Shown: positions 1 through 11,253 of the stretch, piece after piece
Numbering within the stretch: the first letter of the stretch is position 1
Layout of the letters: the number at the start of each line of letters is the position of its first letter
From: Craspedostauros australis
Taxonomy: Eukaryota > Bacillariophyta > Bacillariophyceae > Mastogloiales > Achnanthaceae
Direction of reading: 5' to 3'
Assembly: GCA_026770025.1 (NCBI GenBank)
Contig: JAMXDE010000031.1
Location: 1-64,000 of the forward strand
Length of the DNA stretch: 64,000 bases
The notes under the pieces: generated by a model
The model's input: the letters and a program-made list of their open reading frames with translations, nothing else
The model's database searches: none
Told to the model about the DNA's origin: nothing
Position numbers and translations under genes: made by a program

Positions 1-2030
1 CAGAGGTTGAGATCCTAAACAGAGACTGAAGGAATCACACACAATAGAGAGAGGCCATGATGCCAATGATGCCCTTCCAGGCACCAAAGTTAGTTATTGT
101 ATGGTCGCGCAAGATTGTGAATTTCATCGACTGCTCGCTCGCGCTTCCAGTGTCGCTACACGCTGAATCAGACATCAATCTCCTCTCTCGCGACGAGGTC
201 GCCAGCAAGGAACCATGTCGGATATTCTGGACTACTGAGAGGTGGATTCACTCTTCGCAGATCACGCATGATCATCTTGATGCCAGAACGTCCAAACCGA
301 TCCAGAGATTACGACATCGACGCGGACTTTTGCGGAGAGGAGGAAGATGATGACATCAGTGATAATGCGGGCAAACAAAATCTTTTGGGCGACATTGCCA
401 ATGTTGACATTGACGATGACGAAAGTCACGTTGAAATATGGAGATGGCAGAAGCTTGCAGGACGGAAGTGAGATGGATCAGGGATGCACATGAAATGATC
501 ATGAACGAAAGGTAAGCATGGAGGCCAACAACGACAACAGCGACGACGAACAGCAGTGCCACGGAATTTTTCGATCCATGTGAGCACATGTCCAACGATG
601 ATCTTTTCACATCCGGGGCGCCGATCAGCACATCTCAGAAATTGCAGACACAAGAGGCAGGTACAAACAAGGCAATGGCAGGTACCCCAAGCACGCTGAG
701 ATCCATCGCACATCGTCACCAACAAGAGCGTCGTCGTTCTGCGGAGATAATGGATGAGGAGAATTCCACTTCCCCTGCCGCACACACATGTGTGGTGTTA
801 CTCGCACGAACACATGCTGGCACACAAACACTGAAGAACAGACGGAGGACAGAAAGGCCAACAACGAGAAGATATCTTGATCACATCGCATCACCACATG
901 TCGATGTGATCCGGAAACGTCAGCAAGAATAACGAATTAAGAGTACATCTTTACACGTTACAATACGGTCGTGGAACAATTGTTTGCATCCTGTGCTAGC
1001 GCTGCGCCGCGCCTTGCCAGTTGTGCGTTCTCGTACTTCCATGTGCTAGTATAGTATAATATGGTACCTTCGCCCATGACTTCAAGGGAGCATATCCAAG
1101 GATGAACCACACAACCTGACTGCAGTCTCAACCACTCCGTCCAGACGTTCATACGAGTGCACTTGCGTTCTCGTTGTTCAACTCGTCGAGTATTCTAAAC
1201 TTGTCCTGTCCGAGGCCAGCTCATCGAGGAAACGGTATGTGCGAACTAAAACGAAGACTCAGTGATGCCATGCTTGGCTACCTGGAACGTCTGTGTCTTC
1301 AGGAGGGGGCGTCCTGCATCTCCGTCTTCAGCACGCAGACGACGGAATGGTTTCATTGAATGTGGACTTGACGAGGTCGATGTCAGCTGGCTGTCACCCA
1401 GCCATCACACCGCGTACGATACCAAGCGCAACAACATGATTTGCCTGAAGAAGATCACCAACGTTCATCATCTGGATGCCTCCGAACTGTGGTGGAATAG
1501 ATAGATTTACACAAGAAAGGTACAGCAGGTGCAATGGGCACAATACATAGTCGCATGTAACGTATTATAGGAGCTGCACTAGCACATCACAACATAGCAT
1601 AGTATAGCATACGAGCATTGTATGGTGTGTATTCGTTGCGCTCTACTCTGCTCTGCTCTACCAATACATGACGATTGTGCCAGTGGCCATGCCGCTGACA
1701 GGGCACGAGCAGAGATGAATGATCACAGGATGCATCGTTGGTGCTCCAGTGACGAGTACAGACACGTGGACTTGATGGCAGCAAAGATCGCGAGGGTTGC
1801 ACATGTGTGATGAAAAGGAAGTGGAGTACTGGCATGGTACGATGTGGTACAGATGTACGAGTGCGGTACCAACCAAGAGGAGCCTTTGCCATTCGATTGG
1901 TTTGTGCGACACACACCGATTGTGCTGGCGCTCCGATCGACGCAGTTGAGGCCTTGGAGCGTTTTTTGTGTGTGGTTCGGCTGGAATTTTTCCGACCAGA
2001 GTGGAACGACACAACGCGATGGCTCCACGA
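1..2030. other. No gene recognised; AT/GC-mixed intergenic DNA
   Basis: Short open frames occur on both strands but overlap each other, have no recognisable domain and no consistent splice structure. One short frame at about 268-471 is Asp/Glu rich and could be a fragment of an older coding sequence. I see nothing else supportable here. Confidence 0.4.
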
Positions 2031-2034
2031 CGCA

Positions 2035-2175
2035 CACCATTCACGACACAAAAATACGGTCCTCGTCACAAAAATCACATCACTCATCACAAAACACAAA
2101 AAATCACACCACTCATCACATCACTCATCACAAAACACAAAACACAAAACAAACATCACACACCACACATCACAT
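2035..2175. repeat. CA/AT-rich simple repeat (CATCACTCATCACAAAACACAAA-like)
   Basis: The stretch is built from repeated, imperfect CATCACTCATCACAAAACAC blocks. It lies just beyond the 3' end of the mariner transposase frame, so it may mark the eroded end of that element. The long open frames that cross it on the plus strand are a composition effect. Confidence 0.7.
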
Positions 2176-2270
2176 CACAATTCTCCATGCCATCAAGCAG
2201 ACGATGTGCACACAGGCACTCCAATCACAGGTGTGCCTATAACATATACTACTACTACTTCGATTTGCAG

Positions 2271-3329
2271 CTACACCTCTGCTGTGTTGGTATCCTTCCC
2301 TGCTTTGCTGTGATGCTCGTCCTTGCCAGTGAACATGGCCACGTCGAATGTGTTCATGGCGGGTGCTGCTTTGGCTTTGCTATTGCTGTTGCAAGGCTCA
2401 ATGATCTCGGCTTTGCTCTTTCTGGGTGTCTTCTTCTTCTTGCCTTTCTTCTGGTGTTCAGCCTCCTCATTGGCTTTGGTGGTCGCAACGAGTTGCTCCT
2501 CCAGCAACGGAATGAGGCTGCTGGTTGTTGGTAGGTTCGTTTTCAGGCACTGCAGTCCACTCACAGCCATCACCTTGAGGGCATCATTGTACATACCTTT
2601 GATGTCGGGCTTGGCATATTTGAAGCCAGCTGATTTGTCTTTCTTGCCTGTTGCAGTTGGTTTCTTCGTGGTCGTGTTGGTTGCCTCATCATCATCCTCC
2701 TCCAACGCGAAGTCCATGTGAGACACAGTCACACCAATCTCGTTGCCGTCCTTGTCAGTTTCAGTGAACGTTTGTTTCCGCACATTCATGCTCAGTCCCT
2801 TGCGCTCCGTCACAAATTCGTCACCTCCTTCCGCAGCACAAATTGCGTAGGCGATCTGATGGTGACGAACATACGCACGCGCCAGCTTGTCCAGCCCAAA
2901 TTGCTCCCAACAGGTTTTGCAAGCTTCCCACAACGCATCAGTGGTGAACATGCGACTCCCGTGGTGCTTACCTTGATGTGCTGACACGTGTTTCGACATC
3001 GCTGGGAATATCGCATCGTCTTTCACGTTCGTGATGGGAGAATTCGATGGTTGAAATCGTAGATGCCATCCGCGACTGTCGAACTCCTCGTTGATGAACC
3101 TGAGTAGTTCCGTGTCTCTGTGTGGCCCTGCGCCATCCATCTGGTACCGAATCACCACGTTCTTGCCCGTTTCGTCCCTGATTTTGTTGGCGAGCGAATC
3201 CAGTGCAGGGAGTTCTTTTTCGCGGAAGAATTTCTTGAGGCTGTATTTTGGCTTGGGCTTAACACGATGACCATCTGTTTCCTTGCTGCCCGTGATCTCC
3301 AGTGCTTGGAAGTACAGTTCACCCTTCAC
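2271..3329 (-). pseudogene. Mariner-like (DD39D) transposase, C-terminal half, frameshifted from the upstream part
   Basis: This frame has no ATG at its start; it opens at a GTG and continues the transposase that begins at 4870. It carries the second catalytic Asp in the motif QMDGAGPH near its N-terminus and the motif NSPITNVKDD, with the second D of KDD 39 residues after the DGAGPH aspartate. That spacing is the DD39D signature of plant/protist mariner-like transposases. The tail is Lys-rich, with KKGKKKKTPRKSK about 50 residues from the end, which could bind DNA or act as a nuclear signal. Because it is joined to the N-terminal half only by a frameshift, the element is probably not able to make its own enzyme unless it uses programmed frameshifting. 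Confidence 0.75.
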
Positions 3330-4870
3330 ACAAGAGATTTTGTTGGATCAGGAAGGTGCTTGTACTTGGTTGGCGAGACCCAAGTTCGCTGGTACGTATT
3401 CTTCTGCGCTGGGACCATGCGCCCAACACGTTCAAAGCTGACCCGATACGCCTTTCCTCCTTTCGCAAAACAGTTATTTGTTGGGGCGAACGCTGTTGAT
3501 GCAATCGCCATGGTCTTTTCGATGTGGCACTTGTGGTGCACAGCATGGTCAACAGGCTTAACTCCCATCTGGGGCACATGTTTGAGGTTGCGCCGAGCGA
3601 CAATAGAGTAGAACCACTTTTTGTCCATGTGAACAACAACAACTTGCGTTTTCAGGAACAGCTCCGCTGATTCCCAGAACACACAGAAGTCCTTGGCCCA
3701 CCTGTCGCGCTTCACCTTGATGTCGCCCTTGATCTTGGGGAGCATCGTTGTAGAACGGTAGTTGCTGCCCTCCAATCCCATCACGTATGTTCGAATGGTG
3801 TTCGCGCAAACGCATTGGACATTGCCCCTTCCTGCTAGTTCGCGTGCAATATCGTCCCACGAGATTGCGCCATTGCATCGTTGCAACACATCCTGGAGCT
3901 CAAATTGCAGGAACGGACCACGCTCCAACCACGAATCAGACAGGGATTTTGCGGATGCCAGCTCTTCAGGAGAAGCAGAGGCATAGGCATAAGAGATGTC
4001 TTCGGGCGGCAACCGTTGTTGTGGATGTTTGAGCTGCAGTTGTTTCGCGAAGATGGCACGCGGCGTGAAGTATTGCTTTTGCTTCTTGGGGCAGGTGAAG
4101 ATGGTGCTGCCTGCATCACTGCGCTTCTTCCGTTCCAGCTTGTTCTTTTGGAATTTCTTGATGTTGCTTGCAACAGTGGTGGCACCAATATCCCAAGCAT
4201 GGGCGATCAATTTCGTGTTGGCTGGGATCGCACCCAAGTTGAAGTAGAGAACGATGTAGTTGTGCTTGTCTTGCATATCAAGTTGTTTCTTTCTATTGGT
4301 GGGCTTAGTGTTGCTACGCCCTCCATCCTTTCGCAACCATCCTTTTGTTTTCGCGCCTCTCTTCATCTGCTTCGTGAGCTGGGCGATTGCTGTTTCCTTC
4401 TGCCGGCATGAGACCTCGAGAAAAGCAGCAATGTTGGCTTCTTGCGATTCCGTGGTAGTTGGGGATGGTGTGGGGGGCTTAGCCTTGTTGTTGACACGCG
4501 TAACAGCGACGGAGTGATGCTGGGGAGAAAGGAGGGAAGGCTTAGCAAGGCCACCAGCAGTGCGAGTCCGCGCGAAGGTAGCGAGGCTGTGTGGCGCGCA
4601 CAGATCCTCACGAACAACGTACATTCGGCGCTGCCCCATCACTGGGGTCACCATGACCATTGCCACCTCTCCTGGTGCAAGGGGCCCATCGCGTTTGACT
4701 GTAGCACCATCCGTGGTCTGCTTCATTGCAAATTCAACATGACATACGCCCAGGTCACGGATCCTGTCATTTGAGTCCGTGTGAGGTGCCACCTTCACAC
4801 AATCACCAGCGCGCAGCATGTTTGCAAGGTGAAGAGGACAGTGATTGCGGGATGATACAACTACGTCCAA
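3326..4870 (-). pseudogene. Mariner-like (DD39D) transposase, N-terminal half with DNA-binding region and first catalytic Asp
   Basis: The frame encodes 514 residues. The middle (about residues 210-260) looks like a helix-turn-helix DNA-binding region with basic segments, and the motif VVVHMDKKWFYSIVARR near residue 415 holds the first catalytic aspartate; D-x-KWFY is typical of plant-type mariner transposases. The frame stops at 3326 just after DPTKSLV, whereas the C-terminal half continues in the neighbouring frame from 3329. The break falls in the run TCTCT, so a two-base gain there (or loss of one base) explains it. A protein of about 860 residues would be long for the family because of an N-terminal extension of about 200 residues that I do not recognise. 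No terminal inverted repeats could be assigned by eye. Confidence 0.75.
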
Positions 4871-5087
4871 TGTGGGTGAAGGTTGATAGAACTGTGTTAT
4901 TGTGTGTGCTTGTTTGAAGTGATGGTTTACAAAGTTAAGTTTGTTGAGATTATGAGCTAATCAATAAGAGCTCATCATCTTCCTGTTTTCTACTTCTTGG
5001 CTCCACTAATGGTGCTATTCACCATTGTCCATCGTGTTGTAACCATGCCAAACTTCTGGTTACTCCTGCTAATTAGTGTATCTGTGT

Positions 5088-5115
5088 CCAAACATGTGCT
5101 ATGACACATGTTTGG
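5088..5115. repeat. Perfect hairpin, 11-bp arms with 6-nt loop
   Basis: CCAAACATGTG at 5088-5098 is followed by CTATGA and then by its exact reverse complement CACATGTTTGG at 5105-5115. It lies about 220 bases upstream of the mariner transposase frame. It could be an internal stem of the element or an unrelated cruciform; the sequence does not decide. Confidence 0.75.
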
Positions 5116-5404
5116 AGGTCTAATAGAGTCTCTTTGATCCTCTTGGATCATCTTCATAATTTTGTCTTGGGTCTGAAACCCGCATCACATTTTCCGAATT
5201 CTATCGAGCAGTTTTCTTGGATCTTTCGAATCGAAGCGTGATTGACACAAAGGACTCAAAACTCGAACAACGATTGGATTGATTCAGCACACATGGCCTA
5301 ACAACAAGGGAACTCATGGTGAATACTAGCTGTGTGCCAATAGAGGTTGCAAGCTGATTGTACAAGATTGGCTGGTCATGACGCACACCAGGCACACAAG
5401 GAGA

Positions 5405-5455
5405 ACAGCACAGCACAGCACAGCACGGCTCAGCACAGCACGGCGCAGCGCACCA
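5405..5455. repeat. CAGCA pentanucleotide repeat
   Basis: Imperfect tandem CAGCA/CGGCA units. The open frames across it look like low-complexity shadows. Confidence 0.8.
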
Positions 5456-5539
5456 CAGAACGGCATGGACAACACGGAGGATGGTCACAAGGTGCCTTGT
5501 ACCATCCACTCTTTCCTTTGTGGGAAGGTCACAGTCATT

Positions 5540-6780
5540 CTACATTCTGTGCAAGCTATGACTACAAGCAGCAGAGAAACAGGAGGAACTCGTTTGACAT
5601 GCGCTGTCTTTTCTGTGTTCACTTTGTGAGGAGGATTTTGTGCCTTCGCTGTGTCGTTGTGGAATGGAGGCGCAATTCGGGACTCGAAAAGTGTTCGCAT
5701 TGGTTGGCGCATTCGGTAGAATTGTGGTTAATCTCCATGGCCCCCAACAGCAAAAACTGTTTGAGAACACCAAACACAACACAACAACACGACAATGGAG
5801 AAACACAACAAAACTCCTCAAGCGCTGTCGAATGGCATCATCGTCACTGCGACAACCAGCGGTCCAGTGCAAGATCTGAGCGCATAGGCGGAACCGCCAT
5901 GTAAAGCTTGGTGGATGAGCGAGAGGGGGATGCCATCGTGGTTGATTTGGGGCCGTCGCAGGCCCACGCGCAAACGACACGATTCGGAGGAAAATCTGCT
6001 CGTTGGATATGGTCTCTGCCTGGAATGCACAGGCCATTCCAACGACTATTGATGGGCAGATGCATCCAAGAGGATACGGTGAAGATGCACACGAAGTTTG
6101 AGGGTCGGGGGTGGCCTGGAAGGTGCCCTCCGCAAGAAACAAGTGGCGGGCAAGAGTTTTTTGGTGGGTGGCGGCGGACACATCACGTGACTTCGCCGGT
6201 GATGGGTGCCATTCACAAGTCACCCAGATCGCCAAGCCACCCATTGCAGATGTGTTCAAAATTAACTCAGGGATCGGTTCCTGAAGCGTCGGACAAATCA
6301 AAGGTCTGGAAGAGGCTGCAGCCTGGGATGCACACAAAATGGTGTTTTTGGGGTGTCGCAAAAACTCCATGGTGGCATCATCACATGGAGATGTACCTTT
6401 GGAGGTACGAAACTCCCAACCCATTCTGAACACATCAGTGTGTCGCCAGAGAATGTGGGAACGCATGAGGGGCATGTGGAGGAGCTGCAAGGATCGTATC
6501 GACGAGATACGGATCCAAATACGAACGGCATCCGTGTCGGAATCGGGTGTTCGAAATTTCTGCGTTTCAGTGCAGGGAGCCTTTGGGATATCCAATGCGC
6601 CCAGATTTGCCTGTCCTTCATGGAGTGGATAGATGGGGGGGTATGCGGAGCCAATGTGGTGCGCGGATTGTGAAAATGCCAGGGATGATAATGATGATCA
6701 TGGGTGCTGAAGGGAGGGCAGCATGGTGCCATCGAGAATTTTTCGCACCCACCACCTGACAGACAGCAAGCCAAAACGAC
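5540..6780. other. Long overlapping open frames without recognisable product
   Basis: A 351-codon frame on the minus strand (5540-6595) overlaps several shorter plus-strand frames (5908-6429, 6339-6632). None shows a recognisable domain, signal peptide or splice structure. The region may be an old transposon remnant; I cannot support a gene. Confidence 0.25.
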
Positions 6781-7024
6781 ATTAAAAATAAAGTGCATAC
6801 AAATTTAACTTCAATATTCAGAATCACTGATAGCCACTCGGCTGGATGCACTGTTTATTTTTAATTTTAAACAATGTGTTGTTGAGATATAACATCATAA
6901 GCAGTTGTTTGGATGGTTTTGGATGTGCTCTATTTTAGTCTACTTTATCACGACTCATCACGAGTAAAACTCAAAAAACACTCCACAACTAGTGCTATCG
7001 CGACACCGTTTTACATTGAGTGCA

Positions 7025-7324
7025 GGTCGTATTCTGACCAAACCTTCATTGGAAAGGATAAACATACTACATTATAACAAGATCAGCGCATTGAGGGCAT
7101 TCCAATGGGTATAATACCAGCTTGCAAACATCTAGATCCATCTGGAAGAGACACTGGTATCCAAATCTGTGAATCGTGTGATACTGCACGGCACGCATCA
7201 CAATGTACATTCTTCTTCATATCTATGCATTCCGCAGACCATTTGGAGCAATCCAACCAGCCATATCACTCCAATCACACTCCAAAGAGTACATACATAG
7301 AGTGTGGAGTCCTAGATCCGTCAA
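7025..7324 (+). repeat. Left arm of a 300-bp inverted repeat (partner at 9843-10142)
   Basis: The 300 bases are nearly identical to the reverse complement of 9843-10142. Compared by eye, most of the length is exact, with a substitution in the middle (CCATTTGG here against CCGTTTGG in the partner sense) and two more near the inner end. Outer ends are GGTCGTATTC on both sides; flanking bases differ immediately outside. The arm itself contains the start of a roughly 181-bp degenerate tandem array. The near-identity implies recent origin or gene conversion between the arms. Confidence 0.9.
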
Positions 7325-7675
7325 GGAGGGATCCAATTCTATGGATGCTAATATCACGCAATACTGCACAATACACATCACGGTAGACAACGTTCTAAGC
7401 ATATGCAAACTTACAATGTCGGTATTATTGGATTCGAAGAAGCGCTTTGCTTCGGATATACTCAAATGGGTGTGGTCGTGAAGTTTGAAGACTTAGATCT
7501 GCCATGAAGGGATTGCTGTCTACAGATGCTGGTATGTCACAATGCTGAACGGTGATCATTGTGTTGTGCAGCGTTCTGAGAATATGTGCCAATGGCATGT
7601 CGACCATATTCCAATCCAATGCTTCGATGACTCTGAACACACTCCATAGAGCACGGATATGCAGCTTGATGCTGT
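7131..7675. repeat. Degenerate tandem repeat, period about 181-182 bp
   Basis: Three units begin at about 7131, 7313 and 7494, each opening with a TAGATC core followed by a GGA-rich stretch, then a TATCAC/ATACTGCAC block about 40-55 bases later. In translation the units also align (HLDPSGRD against VLDPSRRD). A further unit in the opposite orientation lies at about 7935-8003, where TTGGATCCCTCCTTGAC matches the reverse complement of 7320-7337. So units occur in both orientations. Confidence 0.65.
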
Positions 7676-7989
7676 GAATGCATCAGGAAGGCGTATCGAG
7701 ATGCGCTCAGGTGATCCACGCGTCATGACACCGCTCAGTGCCACCTGACATCACTATCCGTAGAATTGGATCACTTCCAAATGGATACACTATTTCAAAC
7801 TTCATGGCTGTAGCTTTTGCAATCTACTTGGAGTGGTGCGGTTGATAGCATCTCTCAAGAAGACCTGCCAAATCCATAGATAGGCAGAAGACTGTACAGC
7901 GCCATACCCACTGCACAGGCCCGTCCCACGCAGAAATCCGTGATATCAGCATTCATAGAATTGGATCCCTCCTTGACAGATCTAGGGCG

Positions 7990-9830
7990 GCAACTCTATG
8001 CAATGGCTGACAGAACAGTTGGACCGGGTCAGGAAGTGGTCAATGGGTATGAATACAGAAGGCGTATCATTGTCCCGAGCTCGGGGCCGGGACTGGCACA
8101 ATCTGAGGTGCCAAGCTTGGAGTTTCCCGATCTGATCGGCCAGGTGTCGCAGACCAAATCTTGGGCAATCCAGGTTCATGATATCATGGGAGACGTACTC
8201 ACATTCACAGAAGCAATGCGAGCTGGATTGCTCGTGGAGTGCAGTGGCGGATCGGTCACAGCCTGTAGAGGCGCAGCTGGCATGGGCATACACGCCAAGC
8301 ATGGTGACAAAGCAGCCAGGCTGTGGATAACCCACCGCAAACCGGCCACCAACAAAGTCATGCAATCGCACCGAGTGGAGCTGGCAAGCATTGACAGGTC
8401 CTTGTCATGCTAGAGGTGATATGCAAGGCATGCCAAGTCACCCAAGGCAAAGCTGTGCCGGAGTGCAATGCCGTGGGTTCTTTCAAGGATCTCGGCCAAG
8501 CTTGGCATTTATCCCCAGGGTCCGCAGATGCAGACCTGCAGAGAGCAGTCCATAATCAAAGTCATGAACTCCCGATCAAGGAGCAAGGGTGGCACGTAAA
8601 AGGGCACCAAGACTGTGTCAGGGCGTGGGCAGAGCTTGATGACTGGGCCCACCTCAATGTGGAGGCAGATCGACTCGCAGGGGCGGTGCGCGCTTCCCTG
8701 TCAGAGGAGTGCGTTTACGGCTGCCATATCTGAGGGGACTGAGTGTCATTCCACTGCCAATCCAAGCTGACGTCCATAGGATAGGACAACGTATCGGGGA
8801 GCAAGCCAGTCGATAGGCGATTGGTATTCTTCAGGCGCGAAAGGTGTTCAGCAGCAGCAACCAGATACTGTGGGAAGCCATTGCAGGGGAGTTACAAGGC
8901 CCCGACCATTCCAAAAGGATTATATCATTCAAACTCATTGCGGGAGAGGCGGTGACAGGAAAATGCACGCAACTGTGGGGCCTGTGCAGCTCTGATATAT
9001 GTCCCAGTTGTGGAGAACAGGAGAGCAGCGCGCACTTTTGGGAGTGCAAGGACCCTGCCAGGGTGAGAGCAGCGGCAAGGCCTGTGGCTGACACCCGCAA
9101 CTGGATGAATCGATATACAACCAGCCCAGGCGTCTTGCAAGCGATGGTTTCAGCTCTGTGTAGTCAGGTCAGCGGCACTGTCTTTCTGCGACCAACAGAC
9201 ATGGGACCAGGAATGAGATCCGCAGTGAGCAGTCAGGCATCTGTGGGGTCCATGGCCCTGCGGAAGGGATTGCTATCCAAAGAATGGAGCATCTTGCAAG
9301 AAACATTCCTGAGTCAGCATGATACCAAACGAACAGCCAACAAGTGGTCCACACGCTTAATTCAACACATTTGGGAAATCGCATGGGAGCAGTGGCAGCT
9401 TCGGAATGAAACGCTGTTTCGACAAGAGGAATTGGCCGAAGCCAAAATGGAGCAGGCTCTAAGACAGCAAGCAGCTTCAGTCCGGCTTCACCTCAAAGAC
9501 GCCCATACCAACAGCGAGAGGATTGTCAGAACAGCTCCAGGAAGTACAGCTCCGGCGCAACAAATTGCGGTCTGGTTGGAGCAAGCAGCGCGAATGCTCG
9601 CAGAGCCAGCCGCCTATGGCACACCAAGCCGATGGATATGGTAAAAGCAGCAGGTCGCGAGTGACAAGGGGAGCGTTTGACGGATTAAGGAGGGCCGCAG
9701 GCTCAGCGTCAATATTCATATCAACTACGCACTATGGAGTCCGTGCTCCCTTTCCGCATGGCGGGAAATTGAAAGGAGGAGGAGAAAAGTGCAGACGGCA
9801 CAGATGCCAGAGAGGTAATCCAATCCTTGC
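7990..9830 (+). pseudogene. Decayed non-LTR-type retroelement 3' tail: RNase H, CCHC finger, C-terminal domain
   Basis: Fragments of one polyprotein end lie in different frames. The first (to 8413) resembles the N-terminal half of an RNase H with a GGSVTACRGAAGMG-like core and SHRVELASI. The next (8407-8733) carries WHVKGHQDC and LNVEADRLAG, which fit the RNase H C-terminus. An in-frame TAG near 8811 precedes the third piece (8844-9644), which has the zinc-finger motif CPSCGEQESSAHFWEC (residues 53-68) as found after RNase H in plant-type non-LTR elements, followed by a Trp/Gln-rich domain. The reverse transcriptase and 5' part are missing. It lies inside the 300-bp inverted-repeat arms. Family assignment is by motif only. 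Confidence 0.6.
9739..9788 (+). repeat. Conserved 3'-end box of the retroelement tail, with stem-loop
   Basis: TCCGTGCTCCCTTTCCG ... GAAAGGAGGAGGAGAA lies about 95 bases past the last codon. The same box follows the second tail at 12902-12948. Here TTTCCGC (9751-9757) can pair with GCGGGAAA (9761-9768), with one bulged G. The second copy has a different but also pairing stem at the same place, which suggests that the hairpin is maintained. Confidence 0.6.
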
Positions 9831-9842
9831 GGTATTCATTAA

Positions 9843-10142
9843 TTGATAGATCTAGGACTCCACACTCTATGTATGTACTCTTTGGAGTGTGATTGGAGTG
9901 ATATGGCTGGTTGGATTGCTCCAAACGGTCTGCGGAATGCATAGATATGAAGAAGAATGTACATTGTGATGCGTGCCGTGCAGTATCACACGATTCACAG
10001 ATTTGGATACCAGTGTCTCTTCCAGATGGATCTAGATGTTTGCAAGCTGGTATTATACCCATTGGAATGCCCTCAATGCGCTGATCTTGTTATAATGTAG
10101 TATGTTTATCCTTTCCAATGAAGGTTTGGTCAGAATACGACC
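9843..10142 (-). repeat. Right arm of the 300-bp inverted repeat (partner at 7025-7324)
   Basis: This is the reverse complement of 7025-7324 at near identity. The outer end is ...CAGAATACGACC at 10142; the next base differs from the mirror position at 7024. Together the arms enclose 2,518 bp. No clear direct target duplication flanks the pair: the outside sequences are AGTGCA on the left and CACAAC on the right. Confidence 0.9.
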
Positions 10143-10542
10143 CACAACGCAAGGAATTGGAGCAACAGATGGATGATGCACATATCTACAACTAAATCAG
10201 GCACTTATTCCCTTCATTAGATACTATATTTTATGGATTAATTAAATGCATGCTGTGAAGACAATGACAAACATGTATGATGTGGCTTGTACTTTTCTGT
10301 GTAGTACAGGTGATCTACATTATGTACTAGCCTTGGAAGCTGATGCGAAGCCTTTGTGTCCATGTGATGTCGCATAGACATTCGGACGTTTTGTGCCACT
10401 AAGTATTGTAAACACAGGCAGATTCATTCGCCATGATCGTGGTTGCCGTTTGCCATGCGCACAGATGCGTGACGAATGGCTTCTGCGGAACGAAACCCAA
10501 GCGACATGACAAGACAAAACTTCACCGTTGGATCAGCTCCAA

Positions 10543-10672
10543 AATGTCCCCCCTGTGTCCCCCCTCTGTCCCCCCTGTGTACCCCTTCTGTCCCCCCTGT
10601 GTACCCCCTCTGTCCCCCCTGTGTACCCCCTCTGTCCCCCCTGTGTCCCCCTGTGTTCCCCCTGTGTCCCCG
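10543..10672. repeat. C-rich minisatellite (about 22-bp units of TGTGTACCCCCTCTGTCCCCCC type)
   Basis: Runs of five or six C separated by TGTGT, TCTGT or TTCTGT. The plus-strand frames through it would give Pro/Cys/Val-rich repeats and the minus strand Gly/Thr-rich repeats; I do not take either as a gene. The G-rich strand could form G-quadruplexes. Confidence 0.9.
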
Positions 10673-11148
10673 GACACAAAAACTCAAACAAAGCCAAACT
10701 TGGTACTTGTGCTACGTATATTTGTACACAATATTTTTCATTGGCGGTAGGACATTTCAAACATAATCGAAATAGCTAGCATATTATGTGTATGCGACAC
10801 GAAATCGTGACTTGTCCAAAAATGAAGACACATTTGTCCGAATTGACACAATGTAACATGTCGCAGTACTCTGAAGCTTGTTTTCGGCATCACGCCCGTT
10901 CGCCAAACGACACGAAAATGACACTCGTTTGCACAAGCGAACCTCACAACTAACCAAGCGCGCGATTGGGAATCGGGCGAGAGCGGCGTTCCGGGATCAG
11001 GCACGCCCGGCGCGCAACTTCAGCGCTTGACGGGAACTACGTCATAAAGCACGACTCGATTCAGCTCAATCACGAGCTCGTGGAGTCGTGAGTGGACAAA
11101 TTACCGTGTTCCCCAGGAAGCCATGCGGCAGCGCCACCGCCGCCAGGA
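10673..11148. other. No gene recognised between minisatellite and inverted-repeat unit
   Basis: Only a short 88-codon minus-strand frame without a recognisable domain. Nothing else is supported. Confidence 0.4.
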
Positions 11149-11169
11149 ATATCCATGAGGAAATTTTCA

Positions 11170-11253
11170 TGTCTCAGGAGACAAAATCGGGCCTTTTTGT
11201 CTCCTGAGACAAGGCACCCGGATGTGGACCAAGATTGTTGTCTCAGGAGACAA
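11170..11253. repeat. Three TTGTCTC..GAGACAA near-palindromes (left cluster)
   Basis: Copies at 11170-11185, 11197-11212 and 11238-11253. Each is a 16-mer with 7-bp complementary arms around a 2-base centre (AG or CT), so the box reads almost the same on both strands. Matching boxes occur at the right end of the same unit, as expected for a protein-binding subterminal repeat. Confidence 0.8.

Noticed and set aside
5540..6595. 351-codon minus-strand ORF as a gene
   Set aside because: No domain, irregular composition, and overlapping frames of similar length on the other strand.
7105..7386. 93-codon frame in the inverted-repeat arm (also in the right arm) as a small gene
   Set aside because: Identical in both arms simply because the arms are identical; no sign of codon constraint and no domain.
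10543..10779. Pro/Cys/Val-rich or Gly/Thr-rich protein encoded by the C-rich repeat
   Set aside because: All frames on both strands are open because of the repeat; no start or domain outside it.
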